From assembly GCA_964291485.2 (NCBI GenBank), contig OZ220224.1:372001-436000 (forward strand): 64,000 nucleotides of DNA, written 5' to 3'. The translations under genes and the position numbers were made by a program. Positions within the stretch are counted from its first letter, which is position 1. Each line of letters opens with the position of its first letter. The DNA comes from Kistimonas sp964291485 (GTDB taxonomy: Bacteria > Pseudomonadota > Gammaproteobacteria > Pseudomonadales > Endozoicomonadaceae). Of the stretch, positions 35,718 to 43,273 are shown piece by piece. The notes under the pieces are model-generated. The model ran no database searches. It had not been told where the DNA came from and was given only the letters and a program-made list of their open reading frames with translations.

Positions 35718-36889
35718 AAACCTTCAAGGGCTACCAGCGTGCTGACGGTTCCGTCGGCATCCGAAACCATATCCTGATCATTGCTGTGGATGAGTGTGCC
35801 GAAGGTATTGCGCGCGCCATCAGCGATAAGGTTGCCAACAGTGTTGTCGTGACCAACTACAACACCTGCATGTACGGCGGCAACGAGGAAATGATTTCCA
35901 CCATGATCAACACCGCCTGCAATCCGAACGTTGCCGGTGCGCTGGTGATCGCCATGGGCTGCGGCAGTATTGACCCGGAAATCGTTGCGGGTCCGATCCG
36001 CGAAACCGGTCGTATGGTAGATACGCTCACCTGTATCAAGGCGAAGGGCACCCGTTCGACCATCAGCGTCGGCATTGAGAAGGCTTCCATCATCGCCAAG
36101 GAAGCGGAAGCCTGTGAACGTATTGATGCACCGCTTGAAAAACTGTTCGTCGGCATCAAGTGCGGTGGCTCCGATACCAGTTCCGGCATTGCCTCCAACC
36201 CGAGCGTTGGCCGTGCGGCTGACAAGCTGGTGGATATGGGCGCTTCCGCGGTAGCCGGTGAGCTGCTGGAACTGCTGGGTTGCGAAGATATCCTGCGCAA
36301 CCGCGCCGTCTCCACCGAAGTGGCTGACAAGATTGAGCGACTGATCAGCGAAGAAGAAAAGCGCTGGCACGTCGAGGGCACTGAAGTTGAAACCATGAGT
36401 ATCGGTAACAGCATCGGTGGCCTGACGACCCTGGAAGAAAAATCCCTGGGCGCCCTGGGCAAGACCGGCAGCCGTCCCATTCAGGATGTTCTGCGTATCA
36501 ACGCCCGCCTGACCGACAAGCGTCATGCGCCGGGTATGTACCTGTCTGAAGTCACCATGCTGTGTGGTGGCGCCGGCATGCACTTCGCGGCCCTGGGCTG
36601 CCAGGTGATCCTGTGGACGACAGGTGGCGCCGGGTTCAACAACCCGATCATTCCGGTTATCCGTGTCAGCGGTAACCACAACCTGATCAACGAAGATATC
36701 GACATCGACGCCACCGGTATCATGCGCGGTGAAGACAGCATCGAAGCGGTATCCGAACGGATTATCGAGAAGCTGGAAGGTGTCGTGAACGGCGAGCAGA
36801 CGGCCATCGAAGAAATTGGTTACGCCTACTGCACGCTTTACCAGAAAGACCAGCGCCTGGAAAAAATGCTCTGCATTGAGCCAGCCTGA
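35714..36889 (+). CDS. UxaA-family dehydratase, large subunit (altronate/sulfolactate-lyase-like)
   Basis: The 391-residue catalytic subunit of a UxaA/GarD-type acid-sugar dehydratase or SuyB-type lyase. The hallmark start is YQRADGSVGIRNH (about 6-18). Conserved cysteine/glycine sites follow: NTCMYGGNEE, AMGCGSIDPE, GIKCGGSDTSSGIASNPSVG (about 148-167) and LCGGAGMHFAALGCQV, with SGNHNLINEDIDIDATG near the C-terminus. These enzymes eliminate water (or sulfite) alpha to a carboxylate with an Fe or Mn centre. Together with the enolase-superfamily enzyme downstream it suggests catabolism of a sugar acid or related hydroxy acid. GAGGAAG precedes the ATG. Confidence 0.9.
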   Translation: MKTFKGYQRADGSVGIRNHILIIAVDECAEGIARAISDKVANSVVVTNYNTCMYGGNEEMISTMINTACNPNVAGALVIAMGCGSIDPEIVAGPIRETGRMVDTLTCIKAKGTRSTISVGIEKASIIAKEAEACERIDAPLEKLFVGIKCGGSDTSSGIASNPSVGRAADKLVDMGASAVAGELLELLGCEDILRNRAVSTEVADKIERLISEEEKRWHVEGTEVETMSIGNSIGGLTTLEEKSLGALGKTGSRPIQDVLRINARLTDKRHAPGMYLSEVTMLCGGAGMHFAALGCQVILWTTGGAGFNNPIIPVIRVSGNHNLINEDIDIDATGIMRGEDSIEAVSERIIEKLEGVVNGEQTAIEEIGYAYCTLYQKDQRLEKMLCIEPA

Positions 36890-36984
36890 TATCCACAAAT
36901 CATCCTGAATTCGGCGCTCTTAACGGGCGCCGGAACAGGCACCGCTTTGCCCAAAGAAACGTTACGAGTGATTCGGGGTAGACA

Positions 36985-38109
36985 ATGAAAATTACTGACA
37001 TTGAGGTGATTCACCTGCGCGTTCCTGCGCCGGGTGAAGTCTGCGAATGGGGCGAGGATGCAATCATCGTCCGCGTACATACCGATGAAGGCATTACCGG
37101 TATCGGTGAATCTGACAGTTCCCCGATGGTGATCAAGGCGCTGATTGAAACGCCGAATTCCAACCTGTACTGCTATGGCCTGAAAGAACTGCTGATTGGC
37201 GAAAACCCGCTGGAAACCGCACGCCTGTGGCAGAAAATGTACTGGTCCTCCAACTATGTTGGACGACGTGGTGCAGGTATCCACGCTATCAGCGCCATCG
37301 ATATCGCCCTGTGGGATATCGCGGCCCAATATTACAACGTGCCCCTGCATACCCTGCTGGGTGGCAAGTTCCGTGACCGTATCCGTGCTTACGGCACGTT
37401 TATCCCGGCAGACCGCCCGGAAGATAACCGTGAGATCGCCCTGAAGCTGGTCAAAAAAGGCTTCAAGAGCCTGAAGTTTGGTGGTGGTGTGTTGGGGGAT
37501 GATCCGGAAACCGATTACCAGATCGTCAAGCTCGTCCGTGAAGCAATCGGCAACGAGATTGAGCTGCAGATCGACCTGGCCACCAAGTGGGGCACGGCCG
37601 GTCACGCGCTGCGCATGTGCAAGCGTCTGGAAGAATTCGACCTGAACTGGATCGAAGAACCGGTGCTGGCGGACGACATCAAGGGTTACACGAAACTGGC
37701 GGCACAGGCGACCCAGAAGATTGCCGGTGGTGAAGCACTGACAACCCGTTACGAATTCAAGGATTTCCTAGAGCGTTTTGATCCCGATATTGTTCAGCCG
37801 GATATCACTCGCTGCGGCGGCATCACCGAGATGCGCAAGATCTACGATATGGCCCAGCTTAACGGTGTCCAGCTGATTCCCCACGGTTTCAGTACTGGTA
37901 TTTTGCTGGCGGCTTCCGTGCATTTCCTGGCTTCCTGCGAGCACGGCACGCTGATGGAATACTCCGAGAGCACCAGCCCGCTGGTGAACGACAACGGCTT
38001 AGTGGTCAACCCGGTCGAATTCCGTGACGGCTTTCTGGAAGTTCCGGATCGTCCTGGTCTGGGTATCGAACTCAACGACGAGTTCATCAAGGAATTCCAG
38101 GTCAACTGA
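36985..38109 (+). CDS. Mandelate racemase/muconate-lactonizing-type enzyme (enolase superfamily)
   Basis: A 374-residue enolase-superfamily member, probably an acid-sugar dehydratase. The N-terminal capping domain is at 1-125 and the barrel at 130-355. The lysine motif is KSLKFGGG (about 163-170). Metal ligands are D in QIDLATKWG, E in NWIEEPVL and E in AGGEALTT. A general-base pair, D in PDITRCGG and H in IPHGFSTG, matches the His-Asp dyad of the mandelate racemase subgroup. It follows the split dehydratase by 95 bp and precedes a DMT exporter/importer, so all four genes probably serve one substrate. Substrate identity cannot be deduced from the sequence alone. Confidence 0.9.
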   Translation: MKITDIEVIHLRVPAPGEVCEWGEDAIIVRVHTDEGITGIGESDSSPMVIKALIETPNSNLYCYGLKELLIGENPLETARLWQKMYWSSNYVGRRGAGIHAISAIDIALWDIAAQYYNVPLHTLLGGKFRDRIRAYGTFIPADRPEDNREIALKLVKKGFKSLKFGGGVLGDDPETDYQIVKLVREAIGNEIELQIDLATKWGTAGHALRMCKRLEEFDLNWIEEPVLADDIKGYTKLAAQATQKIAGGEALTTRYEFKDFLERFDPDIVQPDITRCGGITEMRKIYDMAQLNGVQLIPHGFSTGILLAASVHFLASCEHGTLMEYSESTSPLVNDNGLVVNPVEFRDGFLEVPDRPGLGIELNDEFIKEFQVN

Positions 38110-38188
38110 TTCGACCGCCGTCTTCCGGTGAAGGCGGCCTGATTCATTTCATCAACCCTGTTTCGGGATTCAAACCCGGGTATTACCA

Positions 38189-39124
38189 ATGAAAAGAACA
38201 GAATTAACCGGCGTACTGGTAGCCATTCTCTGCGCTATCATCTGGGGCTCATCCTATGTGTTCTCTGCCGTTTTGTCTGACAAGATTGATCCTGTCGTCT
38301 TTGCCATTATCCGTTATGGTCTGGCATCACTGGGCTTGCTTGTTGTTTTTGCCTTTTCCAAAAAGAAAGTCTGGCTGAATATCAAAGATGCGCCGATCAT
38401 GGCTGTCTCCGGCATTATTGCCCAGGCCGTCTTTTTCTATACCTCCCTGCTGGCCCTGCGTTATATCTCTGCGTCTGAAGTTGGCGTTATCAACGGCATG
38501 ATTCCGATCTTCACTCTTCTGGTCAGCATTGTCGTGTTTCGCAAGATTCCGACAGCTATCCAGACTGTGGGTGTTGCTCTGTCGTTCATTGGCGCGTACT
38601 GCATCGCCAGCGACCCCGGCAACAAATTCTCTGGTATCAACATCGGCCATGCCTACATGGTGATTGGTGTGATGGGCTTTGTTATCTCGACGTTTATCAA
38701 CAAGCGTCTGGGTGACCGTTACGACGGCCTTTCCTCCATGATGTACCAGTTCATGTTCGCAACAGCGGCATTGGTCATGGTGATGTTTGCCCAGGGAACC
38801 GATTTCTCCCAGGCCGCCATTATCTTTGATAACGGTTACTACCTGTTCTGCGCGCTGGCGCTGGGCTTTCTGTGTTCCGGTGCAGCCTACGTTATGTACT
38901 TCTACTCCCTACAGGCAGCCGGTGTAGAGCGTGCCAACATGGTTCAGAACCTGATTCCGCTGTCTGCGTATGTGCTGTCCATCTTTATGCTGGGCGAATC
39001 CGTCACGCTGCAGAAGAGCATGGGTATCCTGCTGGTTATCGTTTCCCTGTTCATCTTCAATATGAGCAAGGAGCAGGTTGTGGGCTTCTTCCGTCGTGAG
39101 CCTAAGCTGCCAATGCCTTCCTGA
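38189..39124 (+). CDS. DMT-superfamily (EamA) transporter
   Basis: The 311-residue protein has ten hydrophobic segments in two EamA repeats: the first starts at CAIIWGSSYVFSA (about 15-27) with YTSLLALRYISASEV, and the second includes YFYSLQAAGVERANMVQNLIP (about 233-253) and GESVTLQKSMGILL. EamA proteins move small organic acids, amino acids or sugars. Placement as the last gene of the dehydratase/racemase operon suggests it carries the sugar-acid substrate. A strong terminator follows. Confidence 0.9.
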   Translation: MKRTELTGVLVAILCAIIWGSSYVFSAVLSDKIDPVVFAIIRYGLASLGLLVVFAFSKKKVWLNIKDAPIMAVSGIIAQAVFFYTSLLALRYISASEVGVINGMIPIFTLLVSIVVFRKIPTAIQTVGVALSFIGAYCIASDPGNKFSGINIGHAYMVIGVMGFVISTFINKRLGDRYDGLSSMMYQFMFATAALVMVMFAQGTDFSQAAIIFDNGYYLFCALALGFLCSGAAYVMYFYSLQAAGVERANMVQNLIPLSAYVLSIFMLGESVTLQKSMGILLVIVSLFIFNMSKEQVVGFFRREPKLPMPS

Positions 39125-39151
39125 GAGCGTCAGTAAGCATTGTGATTTCTA

Positions 39152-39186
39152 AACGGAAGCGTCTGATGGGCGCTTCCGTTTTTTTA
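39152..39186 (+). terminator. Rho-independent terminator of the sugar-acid operon
   Basis: AACGGAAGCG pairs with CGCTTCCGTT over a 9-nt loop, followed by a run of T; it lies 27 bp after the transporter stop. Confidence 0.9.
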
Positions 39187-39358
39187 GCTCTACAAGAAAG
39201 ACATGCAACTATAGCTGTCGAATTATGTCTAAATAAAACTAATGTACAATTTTTGTGTTTTTCCTTCTTTGTTATTGTTTATGGATTAGCTTTTGAGTAA
39301 TTATTTTTGGTATTTAAGTGGTTAATAGTTATTCGTTTTTATTATAAAGGGATTTTTT

Positions 39359-40363
39359 ATGTTTAATAATATTGCAATGCCCATTTATGCAGCCGTTAAT
39401 AGGGCTAAAAAAAGTGTTGGTCGTGATGGAGAAAAAAAACAATTTAAGTCAGGAAGTGTAGATCGATCTGTAAGTTCTGGAACGTCTGGGCTGACTGGGA
39501 AGAGTCAGCGTGATGATAGAAAAATGACTCAAATGTCTACGCAAAAGGTGGCTACTGGTAAAAGTCAAGTGGCAACTGGCGCTGAAGGTATGGTGGTTGG
39601 ATATTCACTGGCCCCTGGGATAGCTCTACGAAGTAAGTCCACAGGGCAACTTATTGACATTGCTGAAATGGATCGTAGATCTGAGTTAAAGTATAAGAGT
39701 GAGATTGCTGATTGCTTAAAATTGAGTGGTGAAGAAAAGCTAAAAGCTCTGGATAAGCTGGTGGTTAAATATAGCGGTAGATTAAATAATGGTCATCAAG
39801 AATGTTATCAAAATCCAGTTCATTATTGCGCCAGAATGTCTAAAAAAGCCTTTTCTGAAATGGTGCCCTGTACGGATTTACTCGAACTTTGCCTGTCTAA
39901 GTATAAAAAAGAAGATGGTACTTTCGATGATGGTGCTTGGGAACGCCTTTTGAAATTACTCCCCTCTGATAAAGCTGCTGAGTTAAAAGAATTGTATGAA
40001 AGTGTTCCTGATCGGAAAAGTTTATATGAACCGGTGCTAGATGCTCATATTTGTAAGAATGTAGACCTAGTGAATAAGTTAACAACCGAGGGAAAATTTA
40101 ACCCGTTCATATATAGTATGAAAGCTAAAAATTCAGATCTTTTCTTTGATATTATAGTGAGGGTGCGCATTCGTGAAATTGAGGCGAGGGGGGGCAGTGT
40201 AAGTAAGCATGTTAAAGAGTCGATGTCGAACCTCAGTTTTTCTATGAAAAGAGCAAGTGTAAAAGCACAATTCACTGCTGAAGAGTGGGCCAAAATAGGT
40301 GATCAAAAATTGAAAGAGCATGGGGTAGACTCCATATATAAATGGCCCAATAGGTTCATCTGA
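39359..40363 (+). CDS. AT-rich orphan protein, effector-like, unknown function
   Basis: A 334-residue, basic, soluble protein with no signal peptide or membrane segment and no recognised domain. The first ~75 residues are low-complexity and rich in S, T, G, K and Q (SVSSGTSGLTGKSQ), as in secreted effectors; residues 105-320 are predicted helical. A short stretch, NPVHYCARMSKKAF (about 149-162), resembles NPVQWCIAISKEI in the 1398-residue OTU protein. The gene is strikingly AT-rich next to the GC-rich operon and separates that operon from its likely regulator. AAAGG precedes the ATG. Probably acquired DNA; function unknown. Confidence 0.7.
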   Translation: MFNNIAMPIYAAVNRAKKSVGRDGEKKQFKSGSVDRSVSSGTSGLTGKSQRDDRKMTQMSTQKVATGKSQVATGAEGMVVGYSLAPGIALRSKSTGQLIDIAEMDRRSELKYKSEIADCLKLSGEEKLKALDKLVVKYSGRLNNGHQECYQNPVHYCARMSKKAFSEMVPCTDLLELCLSKYKKEDGTFDDGAWERLLKLLPSDKAAELKELYESVPDRKSLYEPVLDAHICKNVDLVNKLTTEGKFNPFIYSMKAKNSDLFFDIIVRVRIREIEARGGSVSKHVKESMSNLSFSMKRASVKAQFTAEEWAKIGDQKLKEHGVDSIYKWPNRFI

Positions 40364-40939
40364 GGTGAAAGGCAGGTTATGCTTTTTCGCAACTCTACCT
40401 GTATTGTATAAGCTCTGCGCTGTTGTGAACCTTTATGAGATAACATAAATATTCACAACAGCGCAGACGGGCTTATAAATCCTGATTCATTGGTATGGGG
40501 GATGAGCGATGAGTGATAATTGCAAGCAGTACAGTACTCAGTGAAAGGAGGAATTGCTTCTGAAGGCTATTGATTGAAACCAAACCACATATGGGCTGGG
40601 AGCAGGGTATTAGATTAACCCTGATATATGCTTAGGATGGTAATGGGTTTTGCTAAACGCCATAGCTAGTCGCTCGTGATTGTCTCGAACTTGCTAATAG
40701 AGAAGCAGTATCAGAAAACATGCTATTACATTTCCAGAAAACGCTATTTTTAGTCGGTTGGCCAGCTTAAGTATTCGGATGTTGGTTTTCGTTATGGTAG
40801 TCAGGAGGAGCAGCAAGAGCACCATCATTGCTAAAATATCTACAGTTTAATCGCAAAATTCGTCGTTTATTTAAATAGCATGTATGAGCTGAAGTTAAAA
40901 TAACAGCATGCATTTGAGGGGAAATAAATTCCCCGTCGT
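40364..40939. other. Gene-free AT-rich stretch with a long hairpin
   Basis: No coding sequence was recognised in these 576 bp. The only clear structure is the hairpin at 40414-40467. Confidence 0.6.
40414..40467. terminator. Long two-part hairpin downstream of the orphan gene
   Basis: A perfect 16-bp outer stem (TCTGCGCTGTTGTGAA and complement) encloses a second 6-bp stem (TTTATG/CATAAA) with only 2-nt internal bulges. It lies 51 bp after the orphan stop codon. A terminator or mobile-element remnant; no clear T-run. Confidence 0.55.
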
Positions 40940-41605
40940 TTACTGAGTCGCCTGTTGCTGGCGTTTAAGCTTGTGGCCCAGCTCCGTGAAAGTACTGATG
41001 TTTTCCCTTGCCAGCACGCCTGCCTGTTCAACATCACCCTCACAGATCGCATCAACCAGCGTCTGGTGACTCAGCGCACTGTCGCGAATGCTGTAGTCAT
41101 AGTGGGTCATTTGCATGTAAATGATCATCTGGTTGGCGACCATGTTATACATTTTGGCCAACCGCTGACTCTCGCTCAGGTCGACAATCAGCCGGTGCAA
41201 TTCAAGATCCTGCTGGCTGACTTCATCGATGTCAGCATCATCCCGTTCGCACAGTGCCAGGTAGCCGTTGAAGAACGCGATCAGCCGGTCACGCTTCTCC
41301 AGGGTGATACGCTCTGCAGCCATTCTTGCCGCCTGGCTCTCCAGGGCAACGCGCAGATGATAGATTTCCCACAGGTCATTGTCGTCCATGGTGATGACCT
41401 GCCAGCCGGCATAAGGCTTCTGGGAAATCAGCCCTTCACTGGCCAGTGTATTCAGTGCCATTCTGACGGTGGTCCGGGACAGATCCAGGGTCTTGGCGAG
41501 GCTGCTTTCGACCAGCTTGTCTCCAGAGCGGTAATCACCCGCGAGGATCTGCTCCCGTAGATAGTTGGCCGCTTGTTCTTCAAGACTTTGTTTCGATATT
41601 TTCAT
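40940..41605 (-). CDS. GntR-family (FCD) transcriptional regulator
   Basis: The 221-residue regulator has an N-terminal winged helix-turn-helix (SSLAKTLDLSRTTVRMALNTL, about 33-53) and a C-terminal FCD ligand domain (about 80-210) with acidic and histidine positions for a metal (HLRVALESQAARMA, DLELHRLIVDLS, LSHQTLVDAI). FadR-type FCD regulators commonly control sugar-acid genes. The operon at 35376-39124 and the palindrome at 35336-35360 are the probable target; the intervening AT-rich orphan gene was probably inserted later. The start codon is the first ATG of the frame. Confidence 0.88.
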   Translation of the reverse strand: MKISKQSLEEQAANYLREQILAGDYRSGDKLVESSLAKTLDLSRTTVRMALNTLASEGLISQKPYAGWQVITMDDNDLWEIYHLRVALESQAARMAAERITLEKRDRLIAFFNGYLALCERDDADIDEVSQQDLELHRLIVDLSESQRLAKMYNMVANQMIIYMQMTHYDYSIRDSALSHQTLVDAICEGDVEQAGVLARENISTFTELGHKLKRQQQATQ

Positions 41606-42075
41606 GGTTTGCTATGGCAGTCATTGGTGCAGTCATGTTTTGGCATGCATGCGCTGACACCTGTCTGCAGCTGTGGGCTGTGACGTGGAGGTGGCTCCTG
41701 ATGGATGTGTACGCATCGCCTGAGGGGCCGCATGATACAGGATTTTCCTCGCGAGGTATTGCCCCCGCTCACAAGAAGTGCTTAAGAAATAGTGTGTTTT
41801 TATTGAAAGACGAACATAAATCAATTGCAAAAGAAATAGTGAAATAATGACGGGATTATATCTTTTTGTTATTTAATAGAAGTGTATATTTCAATACTCT
41901 ATCTCGCTAAAATTGGTTGGTTTTTATAGTTGATGGCTGTGTTTTTTAATTGACTTAATACTTTGGTTTTAATAGTTTATAGAGTTCTATTTATTCATTT
42001 CTTCTTTCAATTTTTTATATTTGTTGTTTTCGTTTTGTTTTTATTTTTGCTCGTTTTACGCCATGGAGGGTGTAT
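41606..42075. other. AT-rich intergenic region upstream of the pilin-like gene
   Basis: These 470 bp hold the divergent promoters of the GntR gene and the pilin-like gene. The right half (41830-42060) is extremely T-rich. No coding sequence was recognised. Confidence 0.5.
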
Positions 42076-42894
42076 ATGAAGTTACCATCTATTCGAACGA
42101 GCAAGGGGGTTACCCTTGTTGAAATGACCTTTGTTTTGCTGATTATTGTAATCATTGTTGCAATGGCATTTTTTTCCTACAAAGTTTATAGCGGAGACTC
42201 TAAGCATGTGGAAGCCGCGTTGCTGGCGCATGAAATCAAACAGGATATTAATCTTAGGCATCAGACGAAACGCGAACTACCTGAACCACAGGTGTTGAGT
42301 AATGTCAGCAGGGATAGTATCGCTGGTGCTGAGGTGATCAGGGATGGACACAATGGTGTCAGGGTGAATGTTTATCTGAAGGGTGATCCTTCAAATCCGG
42401 CAACATCCAGCCGGGTCTATACGTTATATGGAAACCTGGTTGATGATCAGCTTGAATGGAACGACTGTGGAAGAGACTGCGTGAAAAATGCCGTCGATAT
42501 TCCACCCGCTGCGCCTGTTCCTCCCGCTGCCGGTGGTACGGGTAGCACGGCCGGTAATACGGGTTCAGGGGCAGGGAATGACGGCAGTGGTTCTGGTGAT
42601 GGAAATAACGATGGGAATGACGGCATCAATGTTGCGGTAGCGCCCCCCAAACAACCGGCGCCGCCTGTCAAGCCAGAGACACCTGACACACCAGTGGTGA
42701 CTGCCAAGCCTGAAAAACCGAAGTACGCGTCATTTATCCCCCGGAATAATGATCCGATATGGAATGATTCACGGGATGCTCAAAGGAAATGCCCTAAGCG
42801 ATGCGAGTATGAGGGTGGTCAGTGGACGGGACACTGGTGGACAACAGAGTGGAATGAGCATTCGGTTTGTCTGTGTAAACGGCGTATTAATTAA
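42076..42894 (+). CDS. Type IV pilin-like protein with a C-terminal mannan-binding-lectin-like domain
   Basis: From ATG 42076 (GGAGG six bases upstream) the 272-residue protein begins with a short basic leader ending in glycine, then VTLVEMTF: a prepilin peptidase site with the conserved Glu at +5 and a hydrophobic helix (12-36) as in type IV pilins and pseudopilins. A small globular part (about 40-138, with C131 and C135) follows. Next is a Gly/Ser/Asn- and Pro-rich linker (142-216). The last ~50 residues read PIWNDSRDAQRKCPKRC ... GGQWTGHWWTT ... HSVCLC. The spacing of W-N-x-x-x-AQ, P, G-x-x-TG-x-W-x-T and SV matches the repeat of the cyanobacterial mannan-binding lectin MVL. A surface adhesin that binds glycans is the inferred role. 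Confidence 0.75.
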   Translation: MKLPSIRTSKGVTLVEMTFVLLIIVIIVAMAFFSYKVYSGDSKHVEAALLAHEIKQDINLRHQTKRELPEPQVLSNVSRDSIAGAEVIRDGHNGVRVNVYLKGDPSNPATSSRVYTLYGNLVDDQLEWNDCGRDCVKNAVDIPPAAPVPPAAGGTGSTAGNTGSGAGNDGSGSGDGNNDGNDGINVAVAPPKQPAPPVKPETPDTPVVTAKPEKPKYASFIPRNNDPIWNDSRDAQRKCPKRCEYEGGQWTGHWWTTEWNEHSVCLCKRRIN

Positions 42895-43129
42895 TCAAAT
42901 ATTGCTGTTTACTTCATGGTGCCCTATTCGATGTTACTTTATGAATGGGGCCATTTTATTGTTGTGTATAGTGTTCTTGTTTCCTTTGTTAACCCGAAGC
43001 GTGACTTTCCGGTGATGATTCAGTGCTGTTGACAGCGGCTGGCGAGGATATATCTAATGTTAATGATTCATTTTATTAGCATTTGTGGCGGCCGAGGAAA
43101 CTGCGCCATGAACAAATATGATATATGAC

Positions 43130-43273
43130 CACCATGCGGCTAAGAGGGGTTGCCCCAAAGTGTCTGATAGCGAGGTCATTACCATAGAGATCGTCCCAGA
43201 GTGGCAGAGGTTGCATCAAGACAAGGAAATATGGGCATATTGTCGTCAATACCGGCCACACCTTTTGTCATGA
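43130..43273 (+). pseudogene. N-terminal fragment of a DDE transposase
   Basis: A plus-strand frame reads PKVSDSEVITIEIVPEW, then DKEIWAYCRQY, and stops at TGA 43273. This matches the conserved N-terminal region of a transposase family (SDSEV.TIE.V.EW...DK.IW.Y). Neither the rest of the gene nor inverted repeats were seen. It overlaps the 3' end of the 1398-residue OTU gene tail to tail by six bases. Confidence 0.55.

Noticed and set aside
35612..36898. 428-codon open frame antisense to the UxaA large subunit
   Set aside because: It is a shadow of the strongly biased codons of the real gene, with no family match and no ribosome-binding site.
41614..41847. 77-codon frame upstream of the pilin-like gene
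   Set aside because: No homology, lies in the GntR promoter region and ends in T-rich DNA.
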